From Pyrrhosoma nymphula (lineage: Eukaryota; Arthropoda; Insecta; Odonata; Coenagrionidae): a stretch of DNA of 64,000 nt. The notes under the pieces were generated by a model, which searched no databases, had not been told where the DNA came from, and saw only the letters and a program-made list of their open reading frames with translations. Positions 56,701 to 64,000 of the stretch are shown piece after piece; position 1 is the stretch's first letter, and every line of letters begins with the position of its first letter. The DNA is taken from NCBI GenBank assembly GCA_963573305.1, contig OY754337.1, positions 46,823,164 through 46,887,163 of the forward strand, written 5' to 3'. The position numbers and the translations under genes are program-made.

Positions 56701-58771
56701 AGAACACAAATGGTTCAAGTTGTAAACTTAATTTGTATTATCCGTAAATCAGGAGTAAATGTGAATTTGCGAAGTGAATATAGTGCACATGGTTATATAA
56801 TGTACACTCAAAGGTATATTAAGGGAATGCATTCACCTCTTTTTCTTTTGGACTCTACTTGCCTGTGTCGCCGTGTATGTAACTGGTAGGTTACTGCTTG
56901 AAAATATAATAAATCCGAATCAACCTCCCAAGTTTCAAGAAGTGACAACCCAAAGCATTCCACTTCTGGTGTTAGTTGCTGCATCGAGTTTTAATCATTC
57001 ACTGTATTGTTTGCTGGTCTTATCCCATATTTATTGCTCAGAAAATTTTTGTTCCTGCAAGTTGATTTTCCTTGACCTTTCTATTCCCTCCTCCCCCCCC
57101 CCAAATCAAGCTTCTCTCTTTCATTGTGAGAGGCTTGTTCTGAGGACGTTTAGTTGTCATCTGAAACAGCCCAGTCATTTTTTGCAGCAGAGCAGTTTGC
57201 AAGAAGTGGCACAATCCTTTTGCTGGGGTGCACAAAGCAATCACATAACAGGAAAATAATTTTTTGTACATCATCTCGGAGCTGGAGGAAAATTGGACTA
57301 ACCACTGCTCTTCCCTTGAGCTCTGTGGATGTTTTTGAAGTGCCCTTGTGGATGTTTTTGAAGTTCCCCTGTGGATGTTCAGTGTCCTGCAAATCATTAG
57401 CCACGCAATTTGTCAACCGAATGTGTCAGGTGGTCCGTTTTCCTGTCTTCCAAAATAAGTGCACACAAGGTAGCTTGGTGTCTCAATAATTGAAGGGTGT
57501 AATTGTCTCACAGGGGCACAAGGTATCCCTTATATAGCCTTTGCTCTTAAGTCACTTGAAGTCACATTGCATGTTAGGCTAAGCCAAGAAAATACTAATT
57601 GTTGTAAGCAAATGTCAGCATTTGTAAAAATTTACACTTTTCACTTGGTATTTCAAATCGTGACAAAAAATAAAAACTGTTTTCAAGCTTAGACATATGG
57701 CCAGCTTATTAGTTTCGAACAGGCAGCTTAGAACACAAGTTCATGTTGGTATTTTAACTCTATACTCATAGCTGAAGCATGCAATTCATACTAATGCTTG
57801 CTGATTATTTATTTATGGATGGGGTCATCACCAATGTCTTATGATGCTGTTTTATTTATTTTCTGCAATAGTTTCTTAAAACATTTACTATTGTCATCTG
57901 CTCATGCCTTAATTTAATTGAGAGCTGTCTCTCCTGTGCTATCACAGTGCTTAGTGAAACTGCATTTCACAAGCCCTCTGGTGTAATGAATCTTCATGTG
58001 ACTGTAGTAGATCATGTAACTCAAGCTCAGAAAGTTTTGATGTTGGGGGGTCCAGGAACAAATTAGACTTGTTGTAATTCCAGTTAAGAGATTTGTCTAA
58101 AGAATGGTAAAATGTGTCTTATGCATGATAATATTAATTGATAAAATAAAATAATGAGCAATGTCAACTCTACAGATGCTACTTGTTATGATTTGGATTA
58201 TAAAATGGATAACAGATAAGTAACTGAAAATTGAATGATTGTTGTGTTTCCCTAAATTTTGTTGATAATCTGATTCATTATCCAGATTTTCATGTAAAAT
58301 GACAAGTTTCACAGCTTTGTGAAAGTTTTTTCTAATAAATATTTATTTTTTCTGGTATCCTAATCCACGACTTTACATTTTTGTGTTAGAAAGCTACCTT
58401 TGCCATTATCCTGTTTTGTTATTTGGTATTTGGTGCCTCAGCCTGGTTTCCAGGTCAAAACAAAGATGTGTAAAACTCAGTTTTATGAAAATCGACTCCC
58501 AAGCTAAAAGGTTACGGGATTCCAGCCAGGCAAAAATCTGCCGAGCATATGTCGGTGAAAATGATTGGAAGGCACAAGCAAAGAGCAAGATGTTTGATCA
58601 GTGTAGCTCACCTGGAATGATAATACTTGTCCATTCCCAACCAGAGAAAACCAGTGTCATCACTCCCAAGCTGAGTACTTATTCATGTATACCATTTAGA
58701 TTTTGGATGCTCAACGAGAAGTTGGATGGCATCTCACTTGACTATGTTGAACTGCTGACCCATGTAGCACA
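53702..58771. other. Region without recognised genes, downstream of Csp
   Basis: AT-rich DNA with only short open frames. The two longest, 56873-57259 and 57154-57489, overlap in different frames and match no family I know. A 23-bp minisatellite lies at 57324-57387. The 137-codon frame at 58383-58796 is unrecognised and runs into the LINE; I do not support it as a gene. Confidence 0.6.
57324..57387 (+). repeat. Minisatellite, 23-bp unit, just under three copies
   Basis: TGTGGATGTTTTTGAAGTGC plus CCT is repeated with one difference, followed by a partial third unit starting TGTGGATGTT. Confidence 0.85.
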
Positions 58772-59397
58772 GTGTGTCCGGGCGGTGGTCTTCTAGAAGA
58801 TGCCGCTCGGCACTTTGTGAGCATATTTGACCGATATAAGCCCTGGAGGGAGGGTGACGCCCCTCCCCTTACGTTCCCCCTACCCACCCTATCCAGGGAG
58901 GAGAGCGACTTGCTTGCGGGCGTGATTACGGGGGAGGAAGTGCAAACTGTTAACCGCTACCTCCCCAAAGGAAAGGCCCCAGGCTCAGATAGCCTCCCAT
59001 ATGAATTTTATGCTACGTCTTGGGACGTTATAACACCAGTTTTAACCAAGGTTTTTAATGCCATTACTAGTCCCTCCAGATACAAGTCAGCGCACTGCGA
59101 TCATAACTTTGATACCAAAGCGAAGTTGCTGAAATCCTGTGATGACTTTCGGCCAATTGTGCTTTTAAATTCTGATTATAAAATTTTTACTCTCATTCTA
59201 GACTCATCTCTCGGCCGTTGCCGAATCTGTTTTACACCCATCCTAGCACGCAGTGTCGAAGAAAAGAAATATTTTAGACACGACAGTTTTGATACGTGAC
59301 CTTTTTTTACCCCCTCTTATGAAGATTTTATGCAATTCTAGCCGTAGATCTGTGTAAAGCTTTCGATTTTATCCGGATTGAATATATTTTTTTTATT
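58772..59397 (+). pseudogene. LINE RT, N-terminal part (before the MITE insertion)
   Basis: It has RT motifs 1-2 as described for the element. A stop at 59297-59299 ends the first long frame; in another frame just before the insertion DLCKAFDFIRIEY (the block A aspartates) can be read near 59345-59385. The insertion at the TTAA immediately follows. Confidence 0.8.
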
Positions 59398-59582
59398 TTA
59401 ACACTTTCAGGACCGCCCTGAATATGGATACCTATCCCCAGGGGCCAAAAAAAAGAAAAAATTTAATACGGCATTTAAACACACTTCTTTAACACACTTC
59501 AGGACGCACACGCTGCGTCCGCGGGTCCTGGCGGGCGCACGCCAGGACGCAGCGTGTGCGTCCTCGGTCCTGAACGTGTTAA
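59398..59582. mobile_element. TTAA-flanked MITE with GC-rich hairpin, inserted in the LINE
   Basis: TTAA at 59398-59401 and 59579-59582 flank CACTTTCAGGACCG (left) and CACGTTCAGGACCG (right, read inward). A 20-bp inverted repeat AGGACGCACACGCTGCGTCC occurs at about 59502-59521 and, inverted, at about 59543-59562. The LINE coding frame resumes at LRKMAFPESF after it. TTAA duplication suggests piggyBac-type mobilisation. Confidence 0.82.
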
Positions 59583-60920
59583 GAAAGATGGCTTTCCCTG
59601 AATCCTTTATTTATTCCATTGAACTATGGTACACTGATGTCAGAGCACACCTAAAAATTAATAGGGACATCTCCCCTCCTTTTGTCATTAAAAATTCGGT
59701 TAGGCAGGGATGTCCTTTATCTATGATATTGTTTGCGTTCGCAATGGACCCCATTATCCGCTCCCTGCAGATTGCCGGACTATGTGTACAAAGATGCGTA
59801 TCCAAATACACTGGTGCCATTTATGCTGATGACATAACCCTCTTTATAGGCAACTCCCGGCAATTAAAACAGGCCAAGGACATTATTAAATTATACTCCC
59901 CCGTGGGAATCGAAATAAACAGAAATTGAAGGCTCTAATTATCAAAGGGGAAAAATCAGCCTTTAAGAATACTTGCTGGAGGGAGCATCGTCCCCATTTA
60001 AAATTCTTGGGTTCCGGTGGGACAAATCGGTAGACGAAACAATAGAGAGAAATTGGAATGAGGTGGGTCGGGCCGTGTGCTGTAGTTTGGGGCGGTACAC
60101 TCTGCCTTCTCTCCCCCTCACCGCCCGCGTTCGACTCCTCACACAAGTAGTACTTCCCAGAATATTTTATTTAGCTCATGTTTGGCCCATTACGGTGCAG
60201 GTCAACGGGAAAATAATTAACGCCACAAATTTCATGCTCTGGCACGGATATATAAGGAAGGTCGCGCACAAACAACTGCATGGCCCTCCGGAGCAGGGAG
60301 GTTTAAACCTCCTCAACATTGAATTAAAAACAAAAATTGTATTCGCAAAGTTAAATGCCAAAGTGTTGGGGGGGCGTGGACAGTGAGAGAAGAGCCCTAC
60401 TTGGCTCAGCATGGGACAAGGCGAGCGCGTCATCGACAACCTGCACGAGGGGGATTAAAGGCACCAGGGAGGTTGTAGAAAATCTTATGCAAGGAGAATC
60501 ATTTATAGTTATAAACATCTACGAAAGAATGAATGCGAGAAGCAGAACTCCCACTGCATCCATTAATAACAGTTGGAGGAATTTGGCTTTTTGCGGGAAG
60601 GGGGACACTAGGACTGTTAAGTGCCATTTTTGACGTTATTGCGGGCCTCCTTCCCACACGAGAAATTAGGCATCAGATGGGGCTAGAGGACTCTCCTCAG
60701 TCCCCAACATGAAAATGGCTGAACGATGTCACACATCACGTACTGGGATGTGAGGACAAGCTAATGGCATTGGAGGCAATCAAAGACATTTATAAGACCT
60801 GGGACATCTTTGGTGGTGGTCTCATAAGTAATGAAAAACTACTGCATCTGAATTTTCGACTTTCCAAATTTTAAGAATAAAATTCTTTCGGCCACAATTG
60901 CAAAATTTGTAAACTACTAA
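59583..60920 (+). pseudogene. LINE RT, palm with YADD and C-terminal tail
   Basis: From 59583 the frame covers the RQGCPLS and YADD motifs to a stop near 59929. A second frame from 59973 covers thumb and connector to about 60386, and further pieces near 60640-60880 include GLLPTREIRHQMGL and WLNDVTHHVLGCEDKLMALE. A C-terminal CCHC finger was not found intact. Confidence 0.8.
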
Positions 60921-61420
60921 TAAACCACAAGGTATGGGGCAGGGGTCTACTGCGCTTCGTCCAGGAGGCCGCATTCCATGGCGCACCTCCTACCATGTGC
61001 CCGTGGTTGTGTATGCTGTTTGGGCAGGTGGTGGATGCCGAGCAGCGACACGAGGGGCCGTTGTTGCAGGAGTTGGAAGAGGCGATCAACTGAGGGGCAA
61101 CTTGCAGGCTCAGCTCACGCCAGCAGCGAGAGGAGCCACCACTCATGTGGCAAGACTACATCCCTTGGGGTGGCATGTGAGGAGCAGAACCGAATCCTGT
61201 GCCCAGTGGGTTAATTAGAACTCTCGGTGGCAGTGAGAATGGAGTGCACGGGTCAACGGCTAAGGATATCCTCAGATGTGGCTGCTTCGAGGTCGAGACA
61301 AACTCTATGGACTATTTGTTTTTTTCATTTTCCTTTCTTTTTCTTCTCGATTATATAAATTTACCTGGAATCATAAAAACTGTATTTGAGAATACTCTTG
61401 GAAAATAAATATATTTCGAC

Positions 61421-61493
61421 CGTAGCTTAACTGGTTAAAGCACTGCACGAAATCGAGGGATCCGGGTTCGAATCCCGGTCAATGCAAATAATT
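61421..61493 (+). repeat. tRNA-like sequence directly after the LINE
   Basis: GTAGCTTAACTGGTTAAAGC contains a perfect A-box with pairing D-stem, and CCGGGTTCGAATCCCGG is a perfect B-box/T-stem. The anticodon and acceptor stems do not pair, so it is a SINE head or tRNA pseudogene rather than a working tRNA. Confidence 0.55.
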
Positions 61494-61515
61494 TTTCCTC
61501 TGTGTAATATCACAC

Positions 61516-61728
61516 CTATGTGCACTTGCGGGTGACTCCGTAAAGGTTACTACTGTGGATAGTCCTGGTTTCCTCAAAATTGATCAGAGATCTTATTTTT
61601 GGTTCGGCAGATGTTAGGTGTTCGGCTGCATATCTATTTGTTTCCAGCACTATTAGTTCTAGCACTTCTTCATTTAGGAAACAATTGATTTCCTTGCAAA
61701 CAACTGATTTCTTTTCCATTACACCCAA
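61516..61728 (-). pseudogene. piggyBac-like transposase fragment
   Basis: The minus frame reads CFLNEEVLELIVLETNRYAA and then EHLTSAEPKIRS. The LELIV-x-ETNRYA motif is typical of the first conserved block of piggyBac-type transposases and matches the NETNRYA in the 18.3-18.9 kb fragment. It is a 70-residue piece; the DDD catalytic region is absent. Confidence 0.68.
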
Positions 61729-62194
61729 TAATACATGGGAAGCAAAGCCCTAAATAATTGGCCAATGTGATGCATTTGTCTAAAATATATTTACGATGCT
61801 GCTTCATGGTTTAGATCACCGCACAGAGAAAACAACACCCCTCGTATAGAACAAAAAGCCTTAAAAGTAATAAAATACGTAGCAAGGAGAAATCAACATG
61901 GGTTTCCCAAAATCATTAACAAAATTGATGTACTACAGAATATCTCAGAATAGCAGCTGCAAGAGATGAGGAGTGGGAAAGACATATCCAAGGTGTGTTC
62001 CTTAGCTGGGAAATTGAAAGGCCACTTTCTCCACTATCTTCCCCACCTCCTCCCTATAAACACCCACACCAATTAAGTTTTAGGGTCAATAGGCTCAATT
62101 CGGGTTTGAATGTCTAAGTCACGTTTCGGTACCGCATAGGTTTTTTTCGCTTTTCTATCAAGAACTTCTTCTCTTTTATCGACCACAATATTAT

Positions 62195-62342
62195 AGTAGA
62201 ATATAATTTTTGGAGTAATGGTCTTTTTCTCTGAAATAATCAATGCTCGCATTGACATTACCTGGTATGTAATTGGTTATGTCAATGTGAGCGTTGATTA
62301 TTTAAAAGAAAAGACCAATACTCCAAAAATTATATTCTACTT
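62195..62342. repeat. Foldback element (two 65-bp arms)
   Basis: AGTAGAATATAATTTTTGGA starts the left arm and its inverse ends the right arm; arms 62196-62260 and 62279-62341 pair at about nine in ten positions around a short loop. Probably a MITE. The minus-strand frame 62073-62258 overlaps an arm and is not a gene. Confidence 0.8.
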
Positions 62343-64000
62343 TCCTAAGAAGATTATAGGAAGTCCAGTGTTCCCTCAAGTTTGAGTTTAGTCCTCCCCA
62401 TCTTCTTCATGGATTTTCTGTCTGGAGAAGTGTCCTCGTATGCAAGGGGATCCCCTCACTCCTGACCCTTTGCTGGAGTGCCTCAGCCGACTGCACGCAC
62501 GGCCAAACTGCATATCCCATTCCTTAACTCCTCTTATTTTTTTTATATATAAAGCGCGGCAGGGGTGATGTCCAAAGGTCTCCATTGTTCCTAGGTGTTT
62601 TTCAACCCTGAGACCAGGGTCGTCTTCAACTTGGTCTGGTGACCCGACCAGCGGGAAGTTCAGCTACTGTTTCCCCAAAATATGAGGTTGCCACCGTCCC
62701 GGCACTCTCCACTGGCTGTGAGAGTAACCCATGATTTGTAACAAAAGACCTAGATGACCAGAGATTAGCTCTTAGCTGTCAATACCCTGTATTGAGAGCA
62801 TTGTGAAGACAGACAAGAGCCCGCTGCAGATTATCCTTGTCTACTTAAGGCTTAGGATTTGAAAATGTGAGACTTTTTGGAAATTTTCCGAGGCCATCAA
62901 TAGACTATATCTACTGGCGACATTATGACACTCCCAAAAATATAATGGGCATGAGTAGGGGCAAAACTTAAGTGACATATGCAACGGTATTGCTGTCACA
63001 GCATCGTGGATATTACGCACTGCCGGCATGCGCAACAAAAATTTAAGGAGAAGGTGAAAACACTCAATAATCCTGAAAGCCTTCATATGCAGAAGAGTGG
63101 GAGGATGTTTTTCGTTTGAAGCTCAAGAAAGAGATGTCTTTTACTATTCCGAAGTTCGGCATTTGAATTTGTGCGGGGCATGGTTGCATATACCTCAGGA
63201 GAAATTATTGAAAAATTTGTTCAAAGTTTATTTTACTGTTTTTTTATAACTTAAATATGGAAAGATGATACCAGAGCATCCTAAAATATTTGTCTTCCAC
63301 ATCTATGTATCACTGGTCTTAACAATCATTCTCATATAAGTTACTGTTACTTAAATATCACTTGTGTGGTTGCATATCTAATAGGGGAATTGTTTAAAAA
63401 AAATAGCAATCAATCCTATACAAATGCTTTCCACTCCCCGAAAGTATAAAAATAATAATGCTCCAGTAAAAGGAAACTTCGATTATTAAAAAACTGAAAT
63501 CGTTAATTTTTCATGAAAATTTACGTCCCTGCGGGAATCATCTACAAAAAAAGGCCTACGTCGTGAATGTGTTAAATGGAGATAGAAAATTAAGAGGACA
63601 TGGAGTTCTTGTAAATACACAGGCAACCGGAAGGCTCAGGCATATGAGATAGATAGCCAAAGTAATTTTCTCATTAAAAATATGGATTTTTAGAAATAGT
63701 TTATTTTAACAGAAAGAGAAAGCAAGGGCTGTGAATATTTTCTTTGTTTCAGCATAAATGTTTTCATGGTACATGGCCACTGATGCTCCAGGTGCATCAA
63801 AAAATTATTTGGAGATAATATCTTGACTAAAAGAATATAGGAGTGTTGACATCGCAGCCACATCCATTGCCCTCCTAAAGAAATTGTATAGCGGGCACAA
63901 TTGTATCTAAGCGAGCAATAATTGTCAGCACTCTCAATCTTTTTGATGACAATGTACTACAAGTCCATTTGAAAAAAAGAAACTTATATGCAACTTAAAA
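62343..64000. other. No recognised feature
   Basis: Short open frames only (for example 62388-62585 and 62841-63086 on the minus strand), none with motifs I know. Sequence near 62570-62760 is somewhat GC-richer and could be an old repeat. Confidence 0.55.

Larger units (their letters stand above)
58772..61410 (+). mobile_element. Non-LTR retrotransposon (L1/Tx1-like LINE), 5'-truncated, decayed
   Basis: The reading starts within the region before the RT (EDAARHFVSIFDRYKPWREG), continues LPKGKAPGSDSLPYEFYATS (RT block 1) and SCDDFRPIVLLNSDYKIF (block 2). After an inserted element it has NSVRQGCPLSMILFAFAMDP and GAIYADDITLFIGNSRQLKQ, which carries the catalytic YADD. Then come FKILGFRWDKSVDETI and the post-RT tail with LPSLPLTARVRLLTQVVLPR, and further GLLPTREIRHQMGLEDS near 60650. 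The endonuclease is missing. Frameshifts near 59300, 59930, 60390 and 60630 and a few stops disable it. The 3' part from about 60930 is GC-rich UTR-like DNA ending before AATAAATATATTT near 61410. Confidence 0.85.

Noticed and set aside
56873..57489. Pair of overlapping frames of 128 and 111 codons
   Set aside because: They lie in different frames, contain a minisatellite, and have no splice context or homology I recognise.
58383..58796. 137-codon open frame before the LINE
   Set aside because: No recognisable domain; it ends by running across the likely LINE junction.
61421..61493. Functional tRNA
   Set aside because: Anticodon and acceptor stems do not form despite good A and B boxes.
1..64000. 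CRISPR arrays, operons, riboswitches or a defence-like gene cluster
   Set aside because: The sequence is eukaryotic with spliced genes; no regularly spaced repeats or clustered prokaryotic-type genes were found.

Overview
The window is animal DNA, most likely from an arthropod and probably an insect. The case rests on AT-rich sequence, long spliceosomal introns, a cysteine string protein close to the insect/vertebrate family, and a typical arthropod transposon load: Ty1/copia, non-LTR, Penelope-like, piggyBac-like, pogo/Tigger-like and tRNA-derived SINEs. I cannot name the species. No bacterial operon, CRISPR array or virus-like gene cluster was seen.

Two host genes can be supported, both on the + strand. 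Positions 1-119 and 2594-2895 are the last two coding exons of a spliceosome-associated YJU2B (CCDC130/CWC16 family) gene. They join in phase and end in an acidic serine-rich tail, with a poly(A) signal at 2950. Only about 370 bases separate that signal from the ATG of Csp (cysteine string protein, DNAJC5 family). Csp can be assembled completely: coding exons at 3325-3344, 3853-3991, 10957-11109, 27914-28045, 41358-41426, 50511-50730 and 52121-52191, all with consensus splice sites and compatible phases. The result is 267 residues (244 if the 69-nt cassette exon is skipped): N-terminal segment, J domain with HPD, linker, 13-cysteine string, and a variable acidic/proline-rich C-terminus. A second, phase-compatible last exon lies at 53646-53701.

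The rest is intron or downstream DNA filled with mobile elements. Intron 2 has an antisense 5'-truncated copia element (5161-8290). Intron 3 has a 1.4-kb TIR element carrying an insertion with a tRNA-Ser-like segment (11742-13150), a 3.2-kb decayed DDE transposon broken by two SINEs (14644-17857), a piggyBac transposase remnant (18340-18880), a pogo-like element carrying a TTAA element (22070-25231), a near-perfect palindrome (25319-25434) and an antisense LINE. Intron 4 has pogo-like ends, a Penelope-like fragment and a TIR element with an 8-9 bp target duplication (32873-34508). Intron 5 has a nested pair of TIR elements (44195-45832), an inverted relative of the 22-25 kb element, a perfect 104-bp direct repeat and a 317-bp TA-flanked element. 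Downstream of Csp, 53.7-58.7 kb shows no recognisable gene. A 5'-truncated LINE (58772-61410), interrupted by a TTAA-flanked GC-rich hairpin element, is followed by a piggyBac fragment and a foldback element.

Functionally, YJU2B acts in pre-mRNA splicing in the nucleus and Csp is a synaptic-vesicle co-chaperone; they are neighbours but not evidently partners. The most useful observations are the complete Csp model with its cassette exon and competing C-termini, and the layered transposon insertions whose junctions can be read directly.
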